DNA of 64,000 nt. Source: Salinivibrio kushneri (GTDB lineage Bacteria; Pseudomonadota; Gammaproteobacteria; Enterobacterales; Vibrionaceae). The stretch is from contig NZ_CP114588.1 in NCBI RefSeq assembly GCF_027286325.1, forward strand, positions 62,001 to 126,000, written 5' to 3'. The translations under genes and the position numbers were made by a program. The notes under the pieces were generated by a model, which did no database searches, had not been told where the DNA came from, and was given only the letters and a program-made list of their open reading frames with translations. Positions 37,968 through 46,919 of the stretch are shown here, piece after piece (within the stretch, counting starts at the first letter, position 1; the number at the start of each line of letters is the position of its first letter).

Positions 37968-38762
37968 GTGCGTACTCAACAGCATTCTGTTCCCAGTAAG
38001 CTATTTAAGCCAATGTGGCTGCGCAGTCGTGAGAGCCTGACTGACGACGGCGTGATCTATGATCCCATGGCGGCTGCCGCTTGCCAGGGGTGCGTGTTGC
38101 AACCTGAATGTGACTGGCACAACCTAGATCAAACCCAGCTTCTCTATGCCACGCTGACCAGCCAATGCGATGGCATCGTAAAACAATTCTTAGCCCAGCA
38201 TCCCACTGCGTGGATTATTAACGTGGGTGGCGGACTCGATACCCGTTTTTACCGACTAGATAACGGCCGCTGTCGCTGGTTGGAAGTGGACGTGGACGAG
38301 ACCCTGCTCTGGCGAGAGCGCCTCTTTCATACCAGTGAGCGTTTTCGCATGGTGCAAGGTTCGGTAAAGCAGCTTGATTGGCTGGAGCAACTGGCGGTGC
38401 CTGCTGGTCATCCCACCATGCTGATTTGCGATCAAGCCTTGCTAGAATGCACTAACCAAGAAATTTCTGCCTTTTGCCACCACATTAGCCGTTATTTCCC
38501 TCAACTTGAGGCTTGTTTGGTCTTGGCGGGGGATAAATGTCATACCCGAATGGGTCAAAAACTCGGCTGTGAGCGCTATCAACACGGATTCACCGATCCC
38601 AGAATGGCGATCATTAATGCGTTACCTTGGGCGTGTCGCGTGGAAGAAAAATCTCCGCTCGATAAGCCGTGCCCACGGTGGCGTCTATGGCAGCGTGCAC
38701 TGGCAGCGATGCCTCGCTATCGCCTCCGCTTTACGCCGGTGGTGCTACATATCGAAATCTGA
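37968..38762 (+). CDS. LCMT-family class I SAM-dependent methyltransferase
   Basis: A 264-aa cytoplasmic enzyme of the leucine carboxyl methyltransferase/TcmP-like group, which methylates carboxyl or hydroxyl groups of small molecules. The GTG at 37968 is chosen since GGAGG lies five bases before it. Features: YDPMAAAAC, the SAM-binding strand IINVGGGLDTRFYRL (about residues 83-97), the acidic VDVDET loop and LICDQALLECTNQEI (about 151-165), the usual post-motif for this family. It is cysteine-rich at the N-terminus (CQGCVLQPEC), possibly metal-binding. A Fur box suggests iron-dependent repression. Substrate unknown. Confidence 0.85.
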   Translation: MRTQQHSVPSKLFKPMWLRSRESLTDDGVIYDPMAAAACQGCVLQPECDWHNLDQTQLLYATLTSQCDGIVKQFLAQHPTAWIINVGGGLDTRFYRLDNGRCRWLEVDVDETLLWRERLFHTSERFRMVQGSVKQLDWLEQLAVPAGHPTMLICDQALLECTNQEISAFCHHISRYFPQLEACLVLAGDKCHTRMGQKLGCERYQHGFTDPRMAIINALPWACRVEEKSPLDKPCPRWRLWQRALAAMPRYRLRFTPVVLHIEI

Positions 38763-39029
38763 TGCCATGGAGCCCCCTGCTTACTGTGTTGAGCATCAGT
38801 ATGTGCTTGGCATCACAATCTTTTTCCCTCTGTTTTTTTGTCCTTTGGGCAAACCTCTCCTAAATTGAATGTAAATAAAACGTTAATGAATGTGACCAGC
38901 TGTATCGAGGTTTTTCCTTAACGACGGCTTGCTGATATCGCTACTCTGACCGCTATCACAGCGTGCGACGTTGATATGTGGCGACAAGCAGTAAGGCTTT
39001 GCATTGATGCCGTGAGGCAGGAGGGAGCC

Positions 39030-40181
39030 GTGCTGAGGCACCAACGACGAATCCTAGCGCTGAGTTTAATAATGTTCAGTGGCGGTGCAGTAGCCACAGA
39101 GCGCGAAGGCTGGAATCTCACCCAAGGGGTGACGGCCATCAGCCAGCAGGTGTATGACCTGCATATGACCATTTTCTACATCTGTGTCGCAATTGGCGTA
39201 CTGGTGTTTGGGGTAATGTTTTGGGCCATCATCCGTCACCGTAAATCCAAAGGCGCGAAGCCTGCCTCATTCCATGAAAGCACCAAGGTAGAAATTGCGT
39301 GGACGCTCGTGCCGTTTTTGATTTTGGTTGGTATGGCGATTCCGGCCACCCAGGTGTTACTTGATATGGAAGACACCACCGAGCCGGAGCTCACGGTGCA
39401 GGTCACGGGCTCACAATGGAAGTGGCATTATCGCTATTTTGACCATGACGTTGCCTTCTTTTCACTGCTTGCCTCCAGCCCCGAACAAATCCGCAATGAA
39501 AGACAAAAGCGCGACACCTATTTGCTCGAGGTTGATCAGCCGTTGGTGTTGCCAGTCGGGCGCAAGGTGCGTTTTTTAATCACCTCACAAGATGTGATTC
39601 ATTCGTGGTGGGTGCCCGCCTTTGCGGTGAAGAAAGATGCTAACCCCGGTTTTATTAATGAGGCGTGGACCAAAATTGATAAGCCCGGCATTTATCGCGG
39701 CCAATGTGCAGAGCTGTGTGGTAAAGACCACGGCTTTATGCCGATTGTGGTGATTGCCAAGCCGCAAGAGGAATTTGATGCTTGGGTGCAAAAAACGGCC
39801 CTAGCACAGCAAAAAGCGCGCGAAGAGGAGCAACGCTTGCTGGACATGGAAATGCCGATGGATGAGCTGATGGCGCTTGGCAAACAAGTGTATGACAGCC
39901 GTTGTGGCATGTGTCATCAAAGCGAAGGACAAGGGATGCCGGGTGTGTTCCCCGCGTTGGCCGGCGCTGAGATTGCCATTCAACCGGATAGGTTGGTCGA
40001 TCATATTGATATTGTCGTCAACGGCAAAGCAGGTACCGCCATGCAAGCGTTTGGTCCGCAATTGTCGCTCAAAGAATTGGCGGCGGTGGTGACCTATGAG
40101 CGTAATGCGTGGGGCAATGACACCGGTGATACCGTACAAGCTGCGCAAATCAACGCGGTAAAGTCAGGTGAAGATCTTTAG
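39030..40181 (+). CDS. coxB: Cytochrome c oxidase subunit II with fused cytochrome c domain
   Basis: Carries electrons from cytochrome c to subunit I; the fused heme domain makes it caa3-type. It is 383 aa from the GTG at 39030, which has a strong AGGAGGGAG; an upstream ATG at 38976 has none. Signal peptide (cleavage near GAVA-T), two membrane helices (about 43-63 and 85-105), then the CuA cupredoxin domain with CAELCGKDHGFM (Cys226, Cys230, His234, Met237). A charged linker leads to heme-binding CGMCH at residues 292-296 with a distal Met downstream. It heads the cox cluster. Confidence 0.96.
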   Translation: MLRHQRRILALSLIMFSGGAVATEREGWNLTQGVTAISQQVYDLHMTIFYICVAIGVLVFGVMFWAIIRHRKSKGAKPASFHESTKVEIAWTLVPFLILVGMAIPATQVLLDMEDTTEPELTVQVTGSQWKWHYRYFDHDVAFFSLLASSPEQIRNERQKRDTYLLEVDQPLVLPVGRKVRFLITSQDVIHSWWVPAFAVKKDANPGFINEAWTKIDKPGIYRGQCAELCGKDHGFMPIVVIAKPQEEFDAWVQKTALAQQKAREEEQRLLDMEMPMDELMALGKQVYDSRCGMCHQSEGQGMPGVFPALAGAEIAIQPDRLVDHIDIVVNGKAGTAMQAFGPQLSLKELAAVVTYERNAWGNDTGDTVQAAQINAVKSGEDL

Positions 40182-40190
40182 GAGCGCGTG

Positions 40191-41792
40191 ATGACAGATA
40201 CTACCCCAGATACCTTGCATGACGATCATCACCATAAACCGCGTGGGATCATGCGTTGGGTGTTGACCACCAACCACAAAGACATTGGCTCCATGTATCT
40301 GATTTTTAGCTTCACCATGTTCTTACTGGGTGGGGCGATGGCGATGGTGATCCGTGCTGAGCTTTTCCAGCCCGGCTTGCAACTGGTTGAGCCTAACTTT
40401 TTCAACCAAATGACCACAGTACACGGTTTGATCATGGTGTTTGGCGCGGTGATGCCTGCGTTTACCGGTTTGGCTAACTGGATGGTGCCGATGATGATAG
40501 GGGCGCCGGACATGGCGCTGCCACGAATGAATAACTGGAGCTTTTGGATCCTGCCGTTTGCGTTCTTACTGCTTATTGGTTCCTTGTTTATGGAAGGCGG
40601 CGGCCCTAACTTTGGCTGGACGTTTTACGCGCCGCTGTCGACCACTTATAGCCCAGACAGTACCGGCCTGTTTGTCTTTGCTCTGCATATCATGGGGATC
40701 AGCTCAATCATGGGGGCCATCAATGTGATTGTCACCATCACCAATATGCGTGCGCCGGGCATGACCTACATGAAAATGCCGCTGTTTGTTTGGACGTGGC
40801 TGATCACGGCTTTTTTGCTGATTGCGGTAATGCCGGTATTGGCAGGGGCAGCCACCATGGTGCTTACCGATAAGTACTTTGGTACCAGCTTTTTTGATGC
40901 CGCGGGGGGCGGCGATCCTGTGATGTTCCAGCATATTTTCTGGTTCTTTGGTCACCCCGAGGTCTACATCATGATTTTGCCCAGCTTTGGCATTATCTCG
41001 GCCATTGTCCCAGCGTTTTCACGTAAGCGCCTGTTTGGCTATAGCTCGATGGTGTATGCCACCGCCTCGATCGCGGGGTTAAGCTTTTTGGTATGGGCGC
41101 ACCATATGTTCACCACCGGGATGCCTGTGTTTGCCGAATTGTTTTTCATGTTCTGCACCATGCTGATCTCGGTGCCGACTGGGGTGAAGGTCTTTAACTG
41201 GGTCGCCACCATGTGGCGAGGATCCTTGACCTTTGAAGTGCCCATGTTGTTTGCAATTGCCTTTATTGTGCTGTTCACCATCGGCGGGTTTTCGGGCTTG
41301 ATGCTGGCGATCACGCCGGTCGATTTTCAGTATCACGATACCTATTTTGTGGTCGCGCATTTCCACTATGTGCTGGTTTCGGGGGCGGTGTTCTCGATTA
41401 TGGCCGCGGCTTACTACTGGCTCCCCAAGTGGACCGGCCATATGTTTAATGAAACCTTGGCCAAGTGGCACTTTTGGTGCTCGGTGATTTCGGTCAATGT
41501 GCTTTTCTTCCCCATGCACTTTCTGGGACTGGCGGGGATGCCACGCCGGATCCCTGATTATGCGCTGCAATTTGCGGACGTGAACGCCATTGTCAGCATC
41601 GGTGGCTTTGCCTTCGGTTTATCGCAACTGATCTTCTTGGTTGTGGTGGTTAAGTGCGCACGTGGTGGTGCACCAGCAGCTGCCAAGCCGTGGGATGGCG
41701 CGGAAGGTCTGGAGTGGACCGTGCCTTCACCGGCACCGTATCACACCTTTGAGACACCACCGGATCTGAAGGAGGTGCGCGATGGCCACTGA
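40191..41792 (+). CDS. coxA: Cytochrome c oxidase subunit I
   Basis: Catalytic subunit with heme a and the heme a3-CuB oxygen-reducing centre, also pumping protons. It is 533 aa with twelve membrane helices; the ATG at 40191 has AGGAG six bases upstream. Conserved blocks: TTNHKDIGSMYLIF, the heme a ligand in TTVHGLIMVFGAVMP, FWFFGHPEVYIMILPSFGII (CuB His and the cross-linked Tyr), WAHHMFTTGMP (two CuB His) and YHDTYFVVAHFHYVLVSGA (heme a3 and a His). The D-channel start is NWMVPMMIGAPDMALPRMNN. It overlaps ctaG by 11 bases. Confidence 0.98.
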   Translation: MTDTTPDTLHDDHHHKPRGIMRWVLTTNHKDIGSMYLIFSFTMFLLGGAMAMVIRAELFQPGLQLVEPNFFNQMTTVHGLIMVFGAVMPAFTGLANWMVPMMIGAPDMALPRMNNWSFWILPFAFLLLIGSLFMEGGGPNFGWTFYAPLSTTYSPDSTGLFVFALHIMGISSIMGAINVIVTITNMRAPGMTYMKMPLFVWTWLITAFLLIAVMPVLAGAATMVLTDKYFGTSFFDAAGGGDPVMFQHIFWFFGHPEVYIMILPSFGIISAIVPAFSRKRLFGYSSMVYATASIAGLSFLVWAHHMFTTGMPVFAELFFMFCTMLISVPTGVKVFNWVATMWRGSLTFEVPMLFAIAFIVLFTIGGFSGLMLAITPVDFQYHDTYFVVAHFHYVLVSGAVFSIMAAAYYWLPKWTGHMFNETLAKWHFWCSVISVNVLFFPMHFLGLAGMPRRIPDYALQFADVNAIVSIGGFAFGLSQLIFLVVVVKCARGGAPAAAKPWDGAEGLEWTVPSPAPYHTFETPPDLKEVRDGH

Positions 41793-42309
41793 GTCCGCGC
41801 GCTCCGTGCGCCGCTTACTGCTGCTCGCCGTGGCGATGTTTGGCTTTGCGTTTGCCTTAGTGCCTTTGTACGACGTGTTCTGTGAAGTCACTGGGATCAA
41901 TGGCAAAACCGATAATGAGGTCGCCGCATCCAGTGCGGGTATTGACCAAGACCGCTTGGTGACTGTCGAGTTTATTGCCTACACCAACCCAGGGATGCGC
42001 TGGACGTTTGAGCCGCAAGTTAATCAGATGCAAGTGCATCCTGGTGAGACCCATACCATCAATTACCTAGCGACCAACAATGCGCGTTATGACACGGTAG
42101 GCCAAGCGGTGCCTTCGGTCTCGCCGGGATTGGCGGCACAGTACTTTAATAAAATCGAATGTTTTTGCTTTAACCGTCAGCCACTGCCGCGTGGTGAGGA
42201 TGCCTCCTTACCGCTTATCTTCTACGTGGATCCCGAGTTGCCGGATGATATTAACCACTTAACGCTGGCTTACACCTTGTTTGATGTGACTGCCAGCGCC
42301 AAAGAATAA
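41782..42309 (+). CDS. ctaG: Cytochrome c oxidase assembly protein CtaG (Cox11)
   Basis: Membrane-anchored copper chaperone that delivers CuB to subunit I. It is 175 aa: a short basic N-terminus, one membrane helix (about 11-29) ending in VPLYDVFCEVTGINGKT, and a periplasmic immunoglobulin-like domain with the copper-binding KIECFCFNRQPL motif (CFCF, about residues 131-134). It begins inside the end of coxA, so coupled translation is expected. Confidence 0.97.
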   Translation: MATESARSVRRLLLLAVAMFGFAFALVPLYDVFCEVTGINGKTDNEVAASSAGIDQDRLVTVEFIAYTNPGMRWTFEPQVNQMQVHPGETHTINYLATNNARYDTVGQAVPSVSPGLAAQYFNKIECFCFNRQPLPRGEDASLPLIFYVDPELPDDINHLTLAYTLFDVTASAKE

Positions 42310-42319
42310 GGAGGCGCTC

Positions 42320-43186
42320 ATGGCGACGCCTGAACGTTACTATGTCCCTGCGGCGAGTATTTGGCCGATTGTTGGTGCGGTGGCGCTGTTCCTGATTGCC
42401 GCTGGCGCAGGCGCCACGGTGGGTGGCTTGTTTGGTGGCAACGGCCCTTGGTTGTTGCTGGCAGGCACTGTGCTTATTTTGATTATGCTCACCGGCTGGT
42501 TTCGCGACGTGATCCGCGAATCTATGCAAGGGCTGTACTCGGCGCAAATGGACCGTTCTTTTCGCCAAGGAATGAGCTGGTTTATTTTCTCTGAGGTGAT
42601 GTTTTTTGGCGCTTTTTTTGGTGCGCTCTTTTATGCCCGTTTTATCGCTGTCCCGTGGCTCGGTGGTGCGAGTAACAATGCGATGACCGCAGAGGTACTC
42701 TGGCCGGATTTTGTCGCCCAGTGGCCACTCACTTTAACCCCGGGCGGGATTGAAACCACCGCGATGCCGGCGATGGGGCTGCCCTTGCTTAACACACTGA
42801 TCCTACTGACCTCGTCGGTCACGCTCCATATTGCCCATACCGCGATTGAAAAAAATCAGCGTGAGCGATTGAAAGGCTTTTTACTGGTGACTGTGCTGCT
42901 TGGAGCACTGTTTATGTTCTTTCAAGGCGAAGAGTATGTGCACGCCTATCAAGAAATGAATCTGCGTCTCGACTCCGGGGTGTATGGCAATACCTTTTAT
43001 CTATTAACTGGCTTTCATGGTCTACACGTGACTTTGGGCACCATCATGTTGTTGGTGGTGTGGCTACGTGTGATGCGTGGGCATTTTAGCCCTGAGCATC
43101 ACTTTGGCTTTCAAGCCAGTGCCTGGTATTGGCACTTTGTCGATGTGGTCTGGCTATGCCTGTTTGTCTTTGTGTATATCTTGTAG
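42320..43186 (+). CDS. coxC: Cytochrome c oxidase subunit III
   Basis: Stabilises subunit I and its proton uptake path. The protein is 288 aa with seven membrane helices. Landmarks: RDVIRESMQG in the first loop, RQGMSWFIFSEVMFFGAFFGALFYARF with the buried Glu, EYVHAYQEMNLRLDSGVYGNTFYLLTGFHGLHVTLG and the terminal WYWHFVDVVWLCLFVFVYI. It follows ctaG by 10 bases and completes coxB-coxA-ctaG-coxC. Confidence 0.97.
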   Translation: MATPERYYVPAASIWPIVGAVALFLIAAGAGATVGGLFGGNGPWLLLAGTVLILIMLTGWFRDVIRESMQGLYSAQMDRSFRQGMSWFIFSEVMFFGAFFGALFYARFIAVPWLGGASNNAMTAEVLWPDFVAQWPLTLTPGGIETTAMPAMGLPLLNTLILLTSSVTLHIAHTAIEKNQRERLKGFLLVTVLLGALFMFFQGEEYVHAYQEMNLRLDSGVYGNTFYLLTGFHGLHVTLGTIMLLVVWLRVMRGHFSPEHHFGFQASAWYWHFVDVVWLCLFVFVYIL

Positions 43187-43187
43187 C

Positions 43188-43394
43188 TCAGTAAGGGCGC
43201 GGGTTGGGGGCAATCCAGCCCATGGAGAGCGCAATCAGCAATAACACGAAGACAACCACGGAAAACAGCACACGCCGACCGAGATAACGCGATAAAGGCA
43301 CGGAACTATCGCCTTTTAGGAGTACCGGCAAGGCACGAAAGAGGTTAAACAGAATAAAAACCAGTAAGCAAATCAGAATAGCTTTGACCAACAT
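43188..43394 (-). CDS. DUF2909 twin-transmembrane protein
   Basis: Small membrane protein of 68 aa with two hydrophobic helices (about 3-21 and 43-62) separated by a basic loop (LLKGDSSVPLSRYLGRR). It resembles the DUF2909 proteins found in cytochrome oxidase clusters of gammaproteobacteria. It lies on the opposite strand, between coxC and surf1, with its stop one base after the coxC stop and its start 26 bases before surf1. Role unknown; oxidase assembly is a guess from location. Confidence 0.75.
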   Translation of the reverse strand: MLVKAILICLLVFILFNLFRALPVLLKGDSSVPLSRYLGRRVLFSVVVFVLLLIALSMGWIAPNPRPY

Positions 43395-43420
43395 AGCGCT
43401 CCTTAGCGCAATAGGTAATC

Positions 43421-44146
43421 ATGAAACAAGGACGGCGAATGGGGTTTCTGATATTGACTGTGGTTGTGGTCTTGCTGCTCGTCAAGTTAAGCCACTGGCA
43501 ATGGACGCGTGGCGAGCAAAAAGCCCAACACCTGGCACAGTTTGAGGCCAATCAAGCACCGGAATCGCTCTCAGGCACGGTGCAAAAAGGGCAATACCTG
43601 GCGATCGATGGCCAGTTTCGCCCCGAGTTTGCCGTGTGGCTCGATAATCAGACCCACCAAGGTCGCGTAGGCTATCGCCTTTTTCTTCCCTTTGTACCGA
43701 GCCAGCAGTCATCGCAATGGTGGCTGGTCGAATTAGGCTGGATAGCCGCGCCTGCACTGCGCCGCTTGCCGGCGGTGCCCGCGTTGGCATCGCGCTACCA
43801 GTTGTCTGGCTTTATTGATACACCGTCCAAGCGGGTGGTGCTCAAGAAAGAAACGGCATCGCATAAGTGGCCCGCTCGGGTGCAGCGCATTGACTTACAA
43901 GCACTGAAAGCCCAACTGACAACGCTGAATACGCAGTGGCTGATACGGACAAAAACATTGGTCGATCTGTCAGCGCCGAGCCAGGATGCCTTGGCGCAAG
44001 CGGGGATAACGCCGGTGTGGCAGCCGGTGGTGATGCCGCCTGAGAAACACTATGGCTATGCCTTGCAGTGGGCGTTAATGGCGCTCGCGGTCAGTATTGG
44101 CGCGGGCATCTGGTGGTACAAAACTAAACAGAGGGAAGCGGTGTGA
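43421..44146 (+). CDS. SURF1-family oxidase assembly protein
   Basis: Assists insertion of heme a into subunit I. The protein is 241 aa, with a membrane helix at about residues 7-23, a periplasmic domain and a second helix at about 211-231, the standard SURF1 topology. Motifs: HWQWTRGEQKAQHLAQFE, the conserved GQFRPEFAVWLDNQTHQGRVGYRLFLPF strand pair, WWLVELGWI and the C-terminal PPEKHYGYALQWALMAL. The next gene starts within its last codons. Confidence 0.94.
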   Translation: MKQGRRMGFLILTVVVVLLLVKLSHWQWTRGEQKAQHLAQFEANQAPESLSGTVQKGQYLAIDGQFRPEFAVWLDNQTHQGRVGYRLFLPFVPSQQSSQWWLVELGWIAAPALRRLPAVPALASRYQLSGFIDTPSKRVVLKKETASHKWPARVQRIDLQALKAQLTTLNTQWLIRTKTLVDLSAPSQDALAQAGITPVWQPVVMPPEKHYGYALQWALMALAVSIGAGIWWYKTKQREAV

Positions 44147-44664
44147 AAGGACGCATGACGCTCGTGGCTTTGATTGGCATCTTTGTCCTGCCCGTGGTGG
44201 TGGCGAAATTGGTGTTGGAGCAAAGTTGGTATGAAAAAGGGGTCACCAATTACGGACAGTTTCTCACTGAGCCGGCGACCTTGAATTGGTTACCTGAGCA
44301 AGGCCAGTGGCGGTTGATTTATCGGGTGCCAGAACAATGTGATTCGGTGTGTGAGCAAGCCCTGTTTCAGTTAACACAAATTCCGATTGCGGTCGGTAAA
44401 GAGCGCGATCGGGTCAGCAGCGTGGCACTGACGAGCTCCGCCCCGAAAGCGCCGGAGGTACTGACATGGCAAACCTTGACCACCGAACAAGCGCAGGTGT
44501 GGCAGCAGCAAGCGTTTGATAAAAATACCATTTATCTTAGCGACCCGATGAATAATGTGGTGCTGGCCTATCCGGTCAGTGACGATAAAACGAAGTGGGT
44601 CGCGCAAGGCAAAGGCTTATTGCGCGATCTCAAACGGCTTCTCAAGTTGTCTAAGGTAGGCTGA
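44143..44664 (+). CDS. Sco-like membrane-anchored protein with a CxxxC motif
   Basis: A 173-aa protein in the oxidase cluster, GTG start at 44143 overlapping the surf1 stop. One N-terminal membrane helix (about residues 5-23) anchors a periplasmic domain. The segment WRLIYRVPEQCDSVCEQALFQL resembles the thioredoxin-fold region of SCO1/SenC copper chaperones, where CxxxC binds copper. The later Sco histidine cannot be located convincingly, so it may be a diverged thiol reductase rather than a true copper chaperone. It sits between surf1 and ctaA, and no separate sco gene is in the cluster. Confidence 0.75.
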   Translation: MKGRMTLVALIGIFVLPVVVAKLVLEQSWYEKGVTNYGQFLTEPATLNWLPEQGQWRLIYRVPEQCDSVCEQALFQLTQIPIAVGKERDRVSSVALTSSAPKAPEVLTWQTLTTEQAQVWQQQAFDKNTIYLSDPMNNVVLAYPVSDDKTKWVAQGKGLLRDLKRLLKLSKVG

Positions 44665-44666
44665 TT

Positions 44667-45689
44667 ATGGCAACGCGTCACTACCAACTCGCCGTCTTAT
44701 CGACACTGATACTGGCCGTGCTGGTGGTCGGGCTCGGCGCGTATACCCGCCTCACTGAAGCGGGGCTTGGTTGCCCAGATTGGCCCGGATGCTATGGCCA
44801 TTTAGGGGTGCCGGCCAGTGAAAGCGCGCAATCGGTCGCCATGTCGCGTTTCCCAGATGCGCCAATTGATATCAATAAAGCATGGAATGAAATGTTACAC
44901 CGCTACGTGGCGGGCACGTTAGGGCTGGCGATTTTTGCGTTGGCGTGGATCAGCTGGCGACGTCCCGATTATCAGGCGTTGCGACCACTGACCACCTTGC
45001 TCAGTGTGGTCGTCATCACGCAAGCCGCCCTAGGGATGTGGACCGTGACTTTAAGTTTAATGCCGGTGGTGGTGATGGCGCACTTACTCGGTGGTTTCAC
45101 CACGGTGTGCTTGCTGGCTTGGCTGGCGGTGGTGGCAGGTGCGCTCCGACTGCCTGTGTTTTCGATGTCGTCATCCGCGCGCCGCGTGGGCACGTTGGCT
45201 TTGGTCGCGGTGATTGTGCAAATCGGACTCGGCGGCTGGACCTCCGCCAACTATGCCGCCACTGTATGCACTCAGCTTCCTATCTGTGAAAGCCCATGGT
45301 GGCAGCTTTTCACCCCTTCCGCCTTTCATCCCGTCAGTCCTCTTAGCGAAACCTATCAGTTTGGCGTGCTGAACCATGCCGAGCGGGTGACCATTCATGC
45401 CACGCACCGTCTCGGTGCCATGGTGGTCACCGCATTAGTACTTGCTTGGGCATGGATGCTGTGGCGTGCTGGGGCGCGTGCGCTGGCAATGAGTGTCAGC
45501 GCCGTGTTGGCGATTCAAATTACGTTAGGGGTGACCAATGTGGTCGCGCTACTGCCGCTGAGTGTAGCGGTGGCGCATAACCTCGGTGGATTGTCGCTAT
45601 TGGCCACATTACTCCTCACCCGATTTTTATGTCTTTCACCGTCGACCCGACAAGGAGCCCGTGATGGCACAGTTTCAACGTACCGCTAG
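44667..45689 (+). CDS. ctaA: Heme A synthase CtaA (Cox15)
   Basis: Oxidises the C8 methyl of heme O to give heme A. It is a 340-aa membrane protein with eight helices in two pseudo-repeats. Each half has conserved histidines: [11 protein letters not shown] and [13 protein letters not shown] in the first, [19 protein letters not shown] and [13 protein letters not shown] in the second. [12 protein letters not shown] near the start and [14 protein letters not shown] between the halves supply the paired cysteines. The C-terminus overlaps ctaB by 26 bases. Confidence 0.96.
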   Translation: MATRHYQLAVLSTLILAVLVVGLGAYTRLTEAGLGCPDWPGCYGHLGVPASESAQSVAMSRFPDAPIDINKAWNEMLHRYVAGTLGLAIFALAWISWRRPDYQALRPLTTLLSVVVITQAALGMWTVTLSLMPVVVMAHLLGGFTTVCLLAWLAVVAGALRLPVFSMSSSARRVGTLALVAVIVQIGLGGWTSANYAATVCTQLPICESPWWQLFTPSAFHPVSPLSETYQFGVLNHAERVTIHATHRLGAMVVTALVLAWAWMLWRAGARALAMSVSAVLAIQITLGVTNVVALLPLSVAVAHNLGGLSLLATLLLTRFLCLSPSTRQGARDGTVSTYR

Positions 45690-46566
45690 TGTTTCGACGC
45701 CTGCTGGCGCCAGTTGGCGAGATTATTATGAGCTGACCAAACCGCGTGTGGTTGCCATGTTGCTTCTCACCGCGTTGGTGGGGATGTGTTTAGCCACTCC
45801 CGGCTGGCCGCCGTGGTCGGCGGTGCTGGTGGGATTGTTTGGCATTGGTGCACAAGCCAGTGCCGCGGCGGTGTTTAATCACGTTATCGACTGGAAAATT
45901 GACACGAAAATGCAGCGCACCCGCCATCGCCCCGTTGCCGAGGGACGAGTCAGTCAAGGCGCCGCGTTGGCCTTTGCGGTGGGGTTGATGGTGAGTGGTT
46001 TTATTGCCTGTTGGTGGCTGAATCCGCTCACCGCTTGGCTAACGTTTGCTAGCCTGGTCGGGTATGCGTTGGTGTATACCCAATGGCTTAAACCTGCGAC
46101 CCCGCAAAATATCGTGATTGGCGGGTTAGCCGGTGCAATGCCGCCTTTGCTGGGCTGGACTGCGGTGACCGGAGAGCTTCACGCCCACGCGCTGCTGCTG
46201 GTGATGATCATTTTTACTTGGACGCCGCCTCACTTTTGGGCGTTAGCGATACATCGCCGCCATGACTATGCCAAAGCCGATGTGCCGATGCTCCCTGTCA
46301 CTCACGGGGTAGGATTTACCCAGACCATGGTCTTGCTTTACACCTTATTGCTGGTGGTGGTAGGAATTTTGCCTTGGTTGACCGGGATGAGTGGTTGGCT
46401 GTATCTGGTGGGGGCGACCACGTTAAATCTGGTCTTTGTCGGGTACGCTTGGCGACTGAAAACCCAGTCGCAAAAAGGCATCGCGTGGCAGACCTTTAAG
46501 TTCTCGATATGGCATATCTTCGCGACCTTTGTGGTGCTCCTTGCCGACCACGCGTTGCGCTATTAA
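45664..46566 (+). CDS. ctaB: Heme O synthase CtaB (protoheme IX farnesyltransferase)
   Basis: Attaches a farnesyl group to heme B, producing heme O for CtaA. The protein is 300 aa with nine membrane helices, UbiA-superfamily. The ATG at 45664 follows AAGGAG. The first prenyl-binding motif is [20 protein letters not shown] (about residues 73-92), the second is [19 protein letters not shown] (about 198-216). [21 protein letters not shown] is the classic start. It ends the oxidase cluster, so the cell can make its own heme A from this locus. Confidence 0.97.
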   Translation: MAQFQRTASVSTPAGASWRDYYELTKPRVVAMLLLTALVGMCLATPGWPPWSAVLVGLFGIGAQASAAAVFNHVIDWKIDTKMQRTRHRPVAEGRVSQGAALAFAVGLMVSGFIACWWLNPLTAWLTFASLVGYALVYTQWLKPATPQNIVIGGLAGAMPPLLGWTAVTGELHAHALLLVMIIFTWTPPHFWALAIHRRHDYAKADVPMLPVTHGVGFTQTMVLLYTLLLVVVGILPWLTGMSGWLYLVGATTLNLVFVGYAWRLKTQSQKGIAWQTFKFSIWHIFATFVVLLADHALRY

Positions 46567-46570
46567 GGGA

Positions 46571-46819
46571 CTACTTTAGCCCTTGCGCCGACAGCACGGT
46601 GGCTTTATCGGCGACAAAAGACACTTTGATGTGTTTACCATCACCGCCCCACACACAGTGGGTCAGGCCCATGGTGTCGTCGCATTGGCTCGGCTCGCCA
46701 ATATGGCTCACAACCACGTCATAGCTCATGCCGACTTCAAGTTGATCATAGTTTTGCTTGGTGACTTTCGAGCAGCCCGCTAGCAATACCACCAACACAC
46801 AGGCAAAAAACACACGCAT
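46571..46819 (-). CDS. Small DUF3862-like/SmpA-fold lipoprotein
   Basis: An 82-aa lipoprotein from the ATG at 46819 (MRVFFACVLVVLLAGCSK, lipid Cys near residue 16), preceded by AAGGA at the right distance; an ATG two codons earlier touches that site. The mature part, NYDQLEVGMSYDVVVSHIGEPSQCDD, has the BamE/SmpA-like pattern also found in DUF3862 proteins. It is convergent with ctaB, four bases after its stop. Function unknown. Confidence 0.85.
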   Translation of the reverse strand: MRVFFACVLVVLLAGCSKVTKQNYDQLEVGMSYDVVVSHIGEPSQCDDTMGLTHCVWGGDGKHIKVSFVADKATVLSAQGLK

Positions 46820-46858
46820 AACCATTCCTTATTCATTCAGTGTTGAGGGCAGTTGACC

Positions 46859-46919
46859 CAGTGCAACTGACGCAGTGTAACTGACGCAGTGTAACTGGCG
46901 CAGTGCAACTGACGCAGTG
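46859..46919. repeat. Four tandem 14-bp repeats upstream of dinF
   Basis: CAGTGYAACTGRCG is repeated four times (46859-46914) and begins a fifth time. Units differ only at the C/T and A/G positions. Each contains CAGTG and AACTG half-palindromes. The array lies in the 258-base gap between the small lipoprotein and dinF. Confidence 0.9.

Noticed and set aside
38880-38935. CRP site before coxB (TGTGACCAGCTGTATCG)
   Set aside because: Only one half resembles TGTGA-N6-TCACA; the other half does not match.
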